Positions 51,453 to 59,379 of a DNA stretch of 64,000 bases are shown here, piece by piece. The DNA lies in contig NZ_JAAGVC010000024.1 of NCBI RefSeq assembly GCF_010858045.1, positions 17,510 through 81,509 on the forward strand. The letters run 5' to 3'. The notes under the pieces were generated by a model. The model was not told the origin of the DNA and searched no databases. It saw nothing but the letters and a program-made list of their open reading frames with translations. Numbering within the stretch: position 1 is the first letter of the stretch; each line of letters starts with the position of its first letter. Position numbers and translations under genes: made by a program. The stretch comes from Nocardia cyriacigeorgica (lineage in GTDB: Bacteria; Actinomycetota; Actinomycetes; Mycobacteriales; Mycobacteriaceae).

Positions 51453-51850
51453 CCACCGACCAACGCAGCCAGATCCGCGCCGCGATCGACCGGCTGCTGG
51501 CCGGGACCCCGCTACGATCCGACGGCGCTCTCACCGTCGTCGCCCTGGCCGCCGAGGCCGACGTCAAACGCCACGTCCTCACCCACCGCCACACCGACCT
51601 CAAAGAGGAGTTCTACGCCCGCGTCCGCGCGCAAGGACACACCCCCGCCAGCGAACAGCAACTGCGCGACGAACTCGATTCCACCCGGCGCAAACTCACC
51701 GAAGCCCGCAAGAAGATCCATGAGCTCGAACAATCCGTCGAAGCATTCGCGCGAATCGTCAACGTCCTCACCGTCGAAAACGACCGCCTTACCCACACGT
51801 CCGGGCGCAGCATGCGAACCGTCATCCCGCTCAATCCCGAGACGAACTGA
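51449..51850 (+). CDS. DUF6262-like (TnpC-like) helper protein
   Basis: This 133-aa protein overlaps the third recombinase by 4 bp (ATGA). An N-terminal helix-turn-helix-like part (residues 6-50) is followed by a coiled coil (about 66-108, QQLRDELDSTRRKLTEARKK...). Small coiled-coil proteins in this position (TnpC of Tn554; DUF6262 in actinomycetes) accompany such recombinases and may set orientation or efficiency of transposition. Confidence 0.8.
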   Translation: MTTDQRSQIRAAIDRLLAGTPLRSDGALTVVALAAEADVKRHVLTHRHTDLKEEFYARVRAQGHTPASEQQLRDELDSTRRKLTEARKKIHELEQSVEAFARIVNVLTVENDRLTHTSGRSMRTVIPLNPETN

Positions 51851-51856
51851 TGCCCG

Positions 51857-52159
51857 CTATCCGGCCGCGGCGGGTTCCTCGTCGTTGCCGAACAGCAGCA
51901 GCTGCCGGGACACAGTGCTGGACTGACCGATCCGGCGCAGGCATCGAGCGCAGGTGACTTCCGCTCTAGTCGGTGCCAACGCTGTCGGCGACCAGCCCGC
52001 GACACCCGTGTGACAGAGAAGTTCGGGCACTTCCTCGTCCCCGACCCATTGCCCGAGGCGGACCGCATGAACCGTCCGCCCGGACCGCACGACAGCATGC
52101 ACGCCCGGCGCACCGAACACCGCCCGAGTCGAAGCGGCGAGTGGGGCTATATCGGTCAC
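51857..52159 (-). CDS. Small Cys-motif protein
   Basis: This 100-aa protein has a C-terminal VTCARCLRRIG motif and an earlier LLCHTGVAG, an arrangement seen in small zinc-finger proteins of actinomycete mobile elements. The start is GTG 52159, overlapping the stop of the upstream Rossmann stub by 4 bp. The stop is only 6 bp from the end of the recombinase helper gene, convergent. Confidence 0.6.
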   Translation of the reverse strand: MTDIAPLAASTRAVFGAPGVHAVVRSGRTVHAVRLGQWVGDEEVPELLCHTGVAGWSPTALAPTRAEVTCARCLRRIGQSSTVSRQLLLFGNDEEPAAAG

Positions 52160-52446
52160 GCGACCACCATACGGTCGGGCACCGACAACACAGGCGGAGA
52201 ATTCGGGCAGCTCAGTCTCGGCAACGACCTCTCGTCAGTCCGTTCGGCAACACAGCCAGACTTGACAGGGAACACCGCTTCCTCGGCCGCCTGCGCCGCT
52301 GACGCGCACACGATGGCGGGCCCGTCGATCGCGGCAGTGGTGCAGTTGTAGCGGCGCAGCTCGAAACCGTGAGCATCCAGGCGGGCTGCGACGGCGTTGG
52401 CCATGATCCCGGCGCCGAGTATCGCCACCGTACGCGGTTCACTCAT
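52156..52446 (-). pseudogene. N-terminal stub of a 6-phosphogluconate-dehydrogenase-like oxidoreductase
   Basis: The frame starts with VAILGAGIMANAVAARLDAHGF, the NAD(P)-binding beta-alpha-beta of the 3-hydroxyisobutyrate/6PGDH family, and about 55 residues (to AAQAAEEA) look real. The following ~40 residues have no family resemblance, and the frame stops at 96 aa where ~290 is usual. It overlaps the ferredoxin-fusion gene by 8 bp, so it was once the third gene of the P450 operon. The downstream GTGA overlap could mean the stub is still translated. Confidence 0.55.
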
Positions 52447-53194
52447 CGCCGCTGTCCTTGCCGTAGAGCAGCCACACCATCGTCGGCTGCCACTCGACAC
52501 GAACCTCGAGCTGCGGGTATCGGGCGACCACATCGACCGAGGCGATGCAGGCGTCGACCTCACCGTGAGCGGCCGCGCGGGCGGCCAGCGGCTTGGCGTT
52601 CACCGACACCAGCTTGGCTCCCGGTGCGTGCCGGTTGGCGAAGATCCGGGTCGCCGGATGGGCGGCCACACTCTCCACCGGTGCCGAGCGCGGCAGATCA
52701 CGCCGGACCGCGAGACACATCGGCTTGGTCAAGCTCTCCCAGCAGCGGTGCAGCCGCAATACCCCGCTATGCGTGAAGTGCTGATCAACCCAAGAATCGG
52801 TGGTCCGGTCGTGCGCGTCCAAAGTCAGGTATCCAGCCGCGACCAGCGCCCGCACTCCACCCTCGGCCGCGGCCGCCATGGCGTCGGCGAAAGAATCCAC
52901 CAGGCGCACTACCGATGCGTGCCGGCAGGCTTCGGCCTCGGCATCGGTCCCCGGCGGGCCCAGAGTCACGATCGGCGAATCATGCCCGAGTCCTGTCGGT
53001 TCCCGCTCGCACACCGTGATCGCATCGTTAGGGCAGCAGGCGGCCGCGGCGCGGGCCTTCTCGATGCACACCATAGTGCCGTCGCCGGTGGCCGTGGCGA
53101 GGCCGTCGACGAGCTGGAGGTGGTCGGTGGCGATCGGCAGGCACACTCCGGTGCCCGCGCAGCGGTTGTGGTCGATGATCAGTCTCGCGTCCAT
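52439..53194 (-). CDS. Ferredoxin fused to a prephenate-dehydratase-like domain
   Basis: This 251-aa protein has an N-terminal [3Fe-4S] ferredoxin of P450 type (Cys-x5-Cys in CAGTGVC, last Cys followed by Pro in CCPNDAI; residues 1-62). Then comes a ~170-aa domain beginning VTLGPPGTDAEAEA, like the GPxGT..EAA start of prephenate dehydratase. It overlaps the P450 gene by 16 bp. The ferredoxin would feed electrons to that P450. The second domain may bind an amino-acid-like ligand or be a decarboxylase of BacA type, but no catalytic residues can be confirmed. Confidence 0.82.
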   Translation of the reverse strand: MDARLIIDHNRCAGTGVCLPIATDHLQLVDGLATATGDGTMVCIEKARAAAACCPNDAITVCEREPTGLGHDSPIVTLGPPGTDAEAEACRHASVVRLVDSFADAMAAAAEGGVRALVAAGYLTLDAHDRTTDSWVDQHFTHSGVLRLHRCWESLTKPMCLAVRRDLPRSAPVESVAAHPATRIFANRHAPGAKLVSVNAKPLAARAAAHGEVDACIASVDVVARYPQLEVRVEWQPTMVWLLYGKDSGDE

Positions 53195-54363
53195 GCCACG
53201 TCCAATCGTTCGAGGGAGCGCACCACCCGGCCCGCCCGCCAGGTCCCGCCATCGGCGGGATCGGCGAGTCGCAGCCCCGGCAACCGGGTGGTCAAAGCCT
53301 CCAGGGCTATCCGTGCTTCCAACCGGGCCAGGCCCGCACCGACGCAGAAATGAGTGCCGTGCCCGAACGCGAGATGCGGCAGCCGCGTCCCGCGGTCGAG
53401 CACGAAGGTGTCCGGGTCGTCGAAGACCTTCGGGTCGCGGCTGGCAGCGTGAGTGACGGGGATGACTGCCTCCCCGGCGCGGACCAACACGGGCCCGAGC
53501 TGCACATCGGTGGTTGCCGCGCGGGTGAATCCGCCGCCGACTCCGGCCGGCACGAACCGCAGAAGCTCCTCCACCGCAGAAGGGATCAAGGTGGGCTGCT
53601 CGATCAGCTGATGGAACCGTCGCGGGTCGCGAAGCAGAGTGAACACCGCGCTGGACAGGAAGACCGTCGCTGTGCCCCGGCCACCGATCAGGCAGGCGAT
53701 GACCAGGTTCAGCACTTCGGCGTCGGTTTCCTCGGATTGACCCAGCAGCCCGAACAGGCCGATCGGGTTCTGCGCGGCCATCTCTCGGGTCAGCTCTTCG
53801 CACTGCGAGCGCGCCGCCGCCAGTGTCTCCGGTGTCGCGTCACGGGCACTGAGCGCGTCACCCAGCAGGAAGATCTCTCGGCGGAAGCACTCAGGGACTG
53901 CGAACATGTCGCAGATCACCGAGGCAGCGAACGGCTCGGCGAACCCGGACACAATGTCGGCAGGCTCGCCACCAGCGATGAACTCATCGACAAGCCGATG
54001 CGCCAGCTCACTCGCCCCCGGCGCGATCGCAGCTACCCGGCGCGGGGCGAACATCGGCGCGATCAATGTCCGCAAGCGGGTATGCCGCGGCGGGTCGGTC
54101 GCCAGAATCGCCTCCGGAGGCAGCACCTCGGTCGAGAGGCGCGCTACATGCGGCTGATTCGCCCGTTCCCGGGAAAAGCGGGAGTCGGCCAGCACCTGGC
54201 GCACCAGCCCGTGATCGGTGACCAGCCAACCAGTGGCACCATTGGGCAACTGCACCAGGGTGACCGGTCCGCAGTGGCGATACTCCGGTTCGAGGTCCAT
54301 CGCGTGCCGCTGTCCGAACGGATATTGCAGCGGGCACGACAATTTCAGTTGGCCACTTTCCAT
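53179..54363 (-). CDS. Cytochrome P450
   Basis: This 394-aa bacterial class-I P450 has its haem-binding segment FGHGTHFCVGAGLARLE with Cys340, ExxR at 266-269 and the PERF-like region about 320. The I-helix motif, usually AGxDT or AGxET, is GGRGT (227-231), so the acid that helps O-O cleavage is missing. It is cotranscribed with the ferredoxin fusion. A biosynthetic role with an unusual chemistry (for example a peroxygenase or a dehydrating reaction) is possible. Confidence 0.9.
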   Translation of the reverse strand: MESGQLKLSCPLQYPFGQRHAMDLEPEYRHCGPVTLVQLPNGATGWLVTDHGLVRQVLADSRFSRERANQPHVARLSTEVLPPEAILATDPPRHTRLRTLIAPMFAPRRVAAIAPGASELAHRLVDEFIAGGEPADIVSGFAEPFAASVICDMFAVPECFRREIFLLGDALSARDATPETLAAARSQCEELTREMAAQNPIGLFGLLGQSEETDAEVLNLVIACLIGGRGTATVFLSSAVFTLLRDPRRFHQLIEQPTLIPSAVEELLRFVPAGVGGGFTRAATTDVQLGPVLVRAGEAVIPVTHAASRDPKVFDDPDTFVLDRGTRLPHLAFGHGTHFCVGAGLARLEARIALEALTTRLPGLRLADPADGGTWRAGRVVRSLERLDVAWTRD

Positions 54364-54396
54364 TACTCAGCCCTTCGTGCATTGGAGATTGAGAAA

Positions 54397-55320
54397 TCAG
54401 TAACGCCAGCAGGTTTCGTGCGAGCGCTGGCGCTGAGCGTCAGCATTTCGCCGGATGAAGGGGTTCCCCGCCACTGACGACGACTTCTTGATGGCGACCC
54501 CGCCGAGCATCAGCCGTTCTTCCGGGAACCGCTCGCGCACTGACGGTCCCATCGGCCACCACTCCTCGAGCTCCACCAGACCAGGCTTGATCAGCTCCAG
54601 ACCACCGAAGTACGACATGAGCTGTTCTCGCGTGCGATACCATCCCGAACCCAAGCCCATCTCCACGAACTGCCGCTGCAGTCGCACCGCCAGATCCGCG
54701 AGGTCGGAGCCGTCATCCGGGTTCCAAAAATGGGTGATGGCAACGTAGGAACCCGGCGGCAGCGCGTCGGTGTATCGACGCATGATGCCGACGGGATCGA
54801 GTTCATCGTCGACGTGATGCAGAATCCCGCACAGAATCAACCCCAACGGGCGCTCGAGGTCGAGGTAACGGGAGACTTCGTCATTCCCGAGCACCGTGTC
54901 CGGCTTGGTCAGATCCGCGGGCACGAACCGCGTGTAGTCGTTTCTCGCGAGCATTGCCTGCCCGTGCGCGATGCAGACGGGATCGTTGTCCACGTACACG
55001 ACCGTCGCGCACGGGTTCTGCTCTCGAACGATCTCGTGGGTGTTGCAGGCTGTCGGGAGTCCGGCGCCGATATCCAGGAACTGGTCGATGCCGGCTACCC
55101 CGGCCAGGTACCTGGCTACTCGATGCAGCCAACGACGGTTCATCTTCGACACATCACGCTGCCGTGGCGCTACCCGGAGGATTTGTTCGAACGCAGCGCG
55201 ATCGACGTCGTAGTTGTCCTTGCCGCCCAACGAGTAGTCATAGACGCGGGCGATACTCGCCCGGCTGGTATCCACACCGACGGGCGCTCGCACTCCGGTC
55301 AGCGACACAGGAGAAGACAT
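54397..55320 (-). CDS. SAM-dependent methyltransferase (PF04672 type)
   Basis: This 307-aa S-adenosyl methyltransferase of the actinomycete-specific type has IARVYDYSLGGKDNYDVDR near the start, SAM-binding FLDIGAGLPTACNTHEIV, VVYVDNDPVCIAH and LILCGILHHVDDE. The ATG at 55320 has GAGG upstream. It is divergent from the XRE regulator gene. Members commonly sit beside XRE genes; the substrate is unknown. Confidence 0.9.
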   Translation of the reverse strand: MSSPVSLTGVRAPVGVDTSRASIARVYDYSLGGKDNYDVDRAAFEQILRVAPRQRDVSKMNRRWLHRVARYLAGVAGIDQFLDIGAGLPTACNTHEIVREQNPCATVVYVDNDPVCIAHGQAMLARNDYTRFVPADLTKPDTVLGNDEVSRYLDLERPLGLILCGILHHVDDELDPVGIMRRYTDALPPGSYVAITHFWNPDDGSDLADLAVRLQRQFVEMGLGSGWYRTREQLMSYFGGLELIKPGLVELEEWWPMGPSVRERFPEERLMLGGVAIKKSSSVAGNPFIRRNADAQRQRSHETCWRY

Positions 55321-55572
55321 GTATTCCTCACTCGATCAACTCAACTCGCGGGCTAACAGCGACGGGACGCGCTCCGGGCTGAGACGTCCGCGCCTCGGCC
55401 TGGAGCAGTGCGACGCTCTGGCTACTCGATCTTTTGGCCCGCTGGGTTGAAACCTGTTGGGCTGCTGGTTCTTGGCTACGATTCTGTGGATGCGAGAACA
55501 GGCGTAGAAGCGCCGAAAATGAATAGGTCTTATTCATCCGAGGAATATGGTCCCGGCAAGGGGAAGGCCCGA

Positions 55573-56952
55573 ATGATCACTGATCCTCACGTCCCGAATG
55601 ACCGATGCCCATGGTGCGGCGGCCGTCCCGGGTCGACGATGCTGTGCGTGAGGTGCCGAGGAAACGCTGACCAGGTGCCAGACCTGCCTGACCATGCGTG
55701 GTGGTCGGGCGACCTGCGCCGGGCACTGGATGCTCGCGATATCGGTGCGGTGATCCGCGCGTTCCGATACCACCCGTACCACGCGCGAACGGTGTCCCAG
55801 CAGGACATGGCGCGGTGGCTGTCGATCACCCAGGGATACCTCTCTCGCATCGAGACAGGTCGCGTGCCGGTGTCCAACCTCAACACACTCATCAGTCACG
55901 CCCGCACGCTTCGAATACCGCCGGCGCTCCTCTGGTTCGACCTGCCCACCCCACCTGACGAGAACGTCTCGCCAGCGCGTTCGCCGAGGAAACCCAGCCT
56001 GCTCCCCCCGCGACTCGCGGCGTTGGTATCCGCCCCCACGGAGGACCAGTTGGCCGACACCCTGCTCACCAATCTAGGCGGGTACTCCGCCCGTGACCAA
56101 CTGGCCGGACCACACGGCGTGATCGAAGTCGTCCGCCATGACTTCGCCTTCATCAATGACCGGCTGACCTCCGCCCGAAATCGCGGACCCCACCGGCTGC
56201 TATACACCGCAGGCCGCTACGCCGAATTCCTGAGCTGGCTCTATCAGGACTGCGGAGACCTCGACACCGCTGGCCACTGGTCCCGAATCGCGCTGAACCA
56301 CGCACAGCATGCCGAGGATGCCCAGTTCCGCGCGTACACGCTGATGCGCAGCTCGAACATCGCCACCGATGCCGGCGACCCGAGCAAGGCGAAACAATTC
56401 ATCGACGCCGCGCTGGCCCATTCCGCTGCGCTCACCTCACGCCAACAAGCCGCACTCCTTCGCCAACGGGCCCATGTTTCAGCCCTACGCGCGACCCACT
56501 CGAAGGCGCGCGAGGACATGCGGGAATGTGTCGACGCGCTGGCCCGCGCCACTGAAGCCGCAGCGGAAGCGACTACTGATCCGGATGATCTCGCCGGCTA
56601 CTGCTCACCGGAGTACGTCACGATGGAGGCTGCGCACTGCTGGATCGGACTCGGGCAACCCGAGCAAGCTCTGGCGATCCTCCAGCCGCGCTTGGCCGCG
56701 TGGAGCACCGAAAGCCGCCGCGACCTCGGGATGGGGCTTGCGCGCCTGTGCACCGCCTATGCCGGAGTAGGTTCGTGGGAGGAGACCCTGGAGGCGGCGA
56801 GTTACGCGGCTACCATCGTCGCCGACACCCGGTCGCACCGAACACTGGCACAGCTACACGCCACCGAAAACGTCCTGGTCGCGGCGGGCCAGCCGGATAT
56901 TGCCCGGGAGCTGGCGCACTGCGTCCGTGCCGTGCAACGTGCGCATCCCTAG
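55573..56952 (+). CDS. XRE-family regulator with zinc ribbon and TPR-like repeats
   Basis: This 459-aa regulator starts with a zinc-ribbon-like CPWCGG...CVRC, then a Cro/C1-type HTH (SQQDMARWLSITQGYLSRIETGR, about 80-110), then a long helical region of TPR-like pairs to the C-terminus. ATG 55573 follows GGGAAGG; the upstream frame is not coding. The creatininase-family gene starts 20 bp after its stop. Together with the divergent methyltransferase this is a common actinomycete regulator unit, often linked to specialised metabolism. Confidence 0.87.
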   Translation: MITDPHVPNDRCPWCGGRPGSTMLCVRCRGNADQVPDLPDHAWWSGDLRRALDARDIGAVIRAFRYHPYHARTVSQQDMARWLSITQGYLSRIETGRVPVSNLNTLISHARTLRIPPALLWFDLPTPPDENVSPARSPRKPSLLPPRLAALVSAPTEDQLADTLLTNLGGYSARDQLAGPHGVIEVVRHDFAFINDRLTSARNRGPHRLLYTAGRYAEFLSWLYQDCGDLDTAGHWSRIALNHAQHAEDAQFRAYTLMRSSNIATDAGDPSKAKQFIDAALAHSAALTSRQQAALLRQRAHVSALRATHSKAREDMRECVDALARATEAAAEATTDPDDLAGYCSPEYVTMEAAHCWIGLGQPEQALAILQPRLAAWSTESRRDLGMGLARLCTAYAGVGSWEETLEAASYAATIVADTRSHRTLAQLHATENVLVAAGQPDIARELAHCVRAVQRAHP

Positions 56953-56972
56953 CGAGAGTAGGAGCCCTCCGA

Positions 56973-57683
56973 GTGGAGCTGATCACCACCGCAACCTCGA
57001 CCGACATCGCCCGCGCCATGCCGACGATTGCGGTCTTGCCGGTCGGCAGCTTCGAACAGCACGGTGACCACCTCCCGCTCTCCACGGACACGATCATCGC
57101 CTGCCTGATCGCCCGCGCCCTTGCCGACGCCTATCCCCTCTTCCTCCTGCCACCAGTGACCATCTCCTGCTCCCATGAGCACGAACAGTTCGCCGGCACC
57201 CTCAGCCTCAGCCACACCACCCTCACCGCGGTGATCACCGATATCCGCGCCTCCCTCGCGCGCTCCGGCATCACCACTCTGGTGCTGGTCAATGCACACG
57301 GAGGCAACTACGTCCTCAATAACATCGCCCAGGAAGCGAACATCACCGGCCGCAACGTGGTCATCTACCCCGGCCGCGACGATTGGAACCAAGCCCGGGT
57401 CGCCGCCGGGATGGACACCGACTCCCACGACGACATGCACGGCGGCGAACTCGAAACCTCGATACTGCTCCACGCGGCACCCGAGCTGGTCCGGCCTTCC
57501 TTCCGGGACTCCGACCACGACGCTCCGGCCCGGCAGCATCTCCATCTACTCGGCATGGGCGCGTACACCAGCAATGGCATCATCGGACGTCCCTCAGCAG
57601 CCACCGACACCAAAGGGAAAGCGGCACTCGATGCACTTACCCGGGCATTCTCGGACTACATTGCCCTCCTCCAGCACCCATAG
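56973..57683 (+). CDS. Creatininase-family amidohydrolase
   Basis: This 236-aa metal-dependent amidohydrolase of the creatininase family (as creatininase and MftE) has metal ligands in GSFEQHGDHLPLSTD (Glu28, His30, Asp39), SCSHEHEQF, NAHGGN and HGGELETS. It starts at GTG 56973 with AGGAG 8 nt before. No mycofactocin genes are near, so a peptide or amide substrate related to the neighbouring P450/methyltransferase cluster is more likely; this is inference. Confidence 0.87.
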   Translation: MELITTATSTDIARAMPTIAVLPVGSFEQHGDHLPLSTDTIIACLIARALADAYPLFLLPPVTISCSHEHEQFAGTLSLSHTTLTAVITDIRASLARSGITTLVLVNAHGGNYVLNNIAQEANITGRNVVIYPGRDDWNQARVAAGMDTDSHDDMHGGELETSILLHAAPELVRPSFRDSDHDAPARQHLHLLGMGAYTSNGIIGRPSAATDTKGKAALDALTRAFSDYIALLQHP

Positions 57684-58104
57684 TTCGACGATTCCACGCC
57701 AACCGCCGCTACCGGACGAGTCGAAACATTACGGCAGGATCGTCATGCGTTGCTCATTGCCACTCCGCAACGGTATTCCGGCCCCAGACCACAATGTAAT
57801 CCATGACACACCGACACGACACGACGTCGAGGAGCCGGGGACTGCTGCCCCCGTACTGCTTCGGTACGCGCTTCTGCCAAATCTCGAACGTCGAGGGCTA
57901 GGCGCCATGTTAACGGCGACCTCACGGACAACACAGATTGAACAGCTAGGTCAGAATCATTTTCGGGTCCCACCGTCGCCGTCACCGACTCTCGTACCCC
58001 GGCCATGGAGCTGGGGCAGCGAGCTTCAACCTGCGGTCACCAGCGATAACGAGGGCGCACACTGTTGAACTGGGCGAGACTGCCTATGTAATCACCGCGA
58101 ACAC
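57684..58104. other. Gap without recognisable gene
   Basis: About 420 bp of lower GC content between the creatininase gene and the convergent small Cys protein. I see only shadow frames, and no repeat or RNA. Confidence 0.4.
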
Positions 58105-58323
58105 TCAAATGGTCACCGAATCCCTGAAAGGGCGTGATGGTTCCGCCTCGCAGAGAAGCCCCGTGAACGCCACCATTTTGGTGACCGATGCCGCCCTGGC
58201 TTCGGCCACTCGCTGTCCGGCACCAGTTATCGGGGATGACCTGGCGCGGAGGGCCTCAATGCGGGCGCCGCAGCCGGACCAGGTGGTTTTGCCGCAGGCG
58301 GGGCATCGGGCCGGTGAGCACAT
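58105..58323 (-). CDS. Small zinc-knuckle protein CPACGKTTWSGCG
   Basis: This 72-aa frame has residues 1-26 (MCSPARCPACGKTTWSGCG...) matching a short actinomycete protein type with two CxxC-like pairs and a GCG turn; such proteins normally end soon after with a second Cys/His pair. Here the remainder (from about residue 30) has no such motif, so the 3' end may be replaced or frameshifted. The ATG overlaps the DsbA-type stop by 1 bp (TGATG), so they are co-translated. Confidence 0.6.
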   Translation of the reverse strand: MCSPARCPACGKTTWSGCGARIEALRARSSPITGAGQRVAEARAASVTKMVAFTGLLCEAEPSRPFRDSVTI

Positions 58324-58946
58324 CAGTGACCCTCCTCGGTGGCGGCGCCGTTGATTCTCGGCGGGCCTTGGTAGGGGCGATGCAGGGCGGCGAATCCCGG
58401 GGTGGTCGCGGCGGTGACCAGGGCGGCGAGCAGGTCCGGGCCGCGCTGCGCGGTCGGGGATTCGGTCAGGACGGGGCCGTGGAAGCCGTGTCCGTCGATG
58501 ACGATGATCGGACTGCCGCCGGCGCTGCCGAGCGCGTCCTGACTGGCTCGGTGGGTGTTCGCGAGTTCGGCGTCGAGGGTGGTGTCGTCGGTACGTTGGG
58601 CCAATGCCGGATCCAGGCCGGCCTCGGTGAGTGCGTCGGTGATCGCGTCATGATCGATCTCGTCGCCGCGAACGTGCAGTCGTGTCCCCAGGGTCTCATA
58701 CAATCGCGCGAAGGCCTCGCTTCCGGCGGTGTCGGTCGCCGCGGCGAAGACCCGGCCCAGCCGACGTGATCGCTGGATCATCGGCTTGTGATCGGCGTCG
58801 ACGTCGCCGCCTTCATTGAGCACCGCCAAGCTCATCTGTTGTAGCCGCACAGTGTGCGGACCGGATTCGGCGGCGGCGAGCAGCCACCGCGAGGTCACCC
58901 ATGCGAACGGGCAGACGGGATCGAGATAGAGGTCGATTTCGGCCAT
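58323..58946 (-). CDS. DsbA-family mycothiol-dependent nitroreductase-like protein (Rv2466c type)
   Basis: This 207-aa thioredoxin-fold protein starts IDLYLDPVCPFAWVTSRWLL and continues with QQMSLAVLNEG, as in the Rv2466c family of mycothiol-dependent reductases. The active site is CPFA, with one Cys, where Rv2466c has two (CPWC as I recall), so it would act as a monothiol enzyme. ATG 58946 has AGGAGG upstream. It is placed with a thiol-stress type module. Confidence 0.83.
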   Translation of the reverse strand: MAEIDLYLDPVCPFAWVTSRWLLAAAESGPHTVRLQQMSLAVLNEGGDVDADHKPMIQRSRRLGRVFAAATDTAGSEAFARLYETLGTRLHVRGDEIDHDAITDALTEAGLDPALAQRTDDTTLDAELANTHRASQDALGSAGGSPIIVIDGHGFHGPVLTESPTAQRGPDLLAALVTAATTPGFAALHRPYQGPPRINGAATEEGH

Positions 58947-59047
58947 CGACGGCCTCCTGAGGGAAATGGTAGGAACGGCGGCTGGTGTCTTGGCGCGAGC
59001 CGTGGGCCGCCGCGCAGGGTTTTGATGCGGTGCGAAAGTTGGGCCGA

Positions 59048-59269
59048 TCAGTGGCTGCTGCGGGGTCGGCCCTGCAGGTCGACTCCGAACACCGGACCGA
59101 GCAAGCAGAAGTTGAACACTCCCGCCGCGATCGGGACCAGCCCGATGATCGCCACCACGATCCCGGCGGTCCCGCCCACGAGGAGCAAACCCGCCGCGAT
59201 TACCACGATTCCGGCGGCGATGCGGGCCAGGCGCCCGGCGGTACTTCGCATGAATTCGACGATGCCCAT
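59048..59269 (-). CDS. DUF2892-type small membrane protein
   Basis: This 73-aa two-span membrane protein (ARIAAGIVVIAAGLLLVGG and a second helix, then FNFCLLGPVFGVDL) is typical of the DUF2892 (YgaP-like) family, often linked to rhodanese and sulfur stress genes. ATG 59269 follows AAGGAG. It is divergent from the MMPL gene, with one of the CsoR-type palindromes 45 bp upstream of its start. Confidence 0.82.
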   Translation of the reverse strand: MGIVEFMRSTAGRLARIAAGIVVIAAGLLLVGGTAGIVVAIIGLVPIAAGVFNFCLLGPVFGVDLQGRPRSSH

Positions 59270-59313
59270 AACGCTGCACTCCTTCGACGCAGAGACAGGG
59301 GTTGCGCCCAACT

Positions 59314-59329
59314 ATACCCCCTGGGGTAT
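59314..59329. promoter_or_regulatory. CsoR/CstR-type operator 1
   Basis: ATACCCC-CT-GGGGTAT is a perfect palindrome in the divergent region between the DUF2892 gene and the MMPL gene. G/C tracts flanked by ATA/TAT are the known binding pattern of CsoR-family repressors. Confidence 0.8.
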
Positions 59330-59349
59330 GGTCGGACTCGACATTCAAT

Positions 59350-59365
59350 ATACCCCATGGGGTAT
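59350..59365. promoter_or_regulatory. CsoR/CstR-type operator 2
   Basis: ATACCCC-AT-GGGGTAT is the second perfect copy, 36 bp from the first and just before the MMPL ribosome site. Each divergent gene could thus have its own operator. Confidence 0.8.
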
Positions 59366-59379
59366 CAAAGGAGGGTCGG

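Noticed and set aside
45039..57000. Conjugation genes expected for an integrative conjugative element
   Set aside because: No relaxase, FtsK-like, T4SS or replication genes were seen, so a self-transmissible element cannot be claimed from this window.
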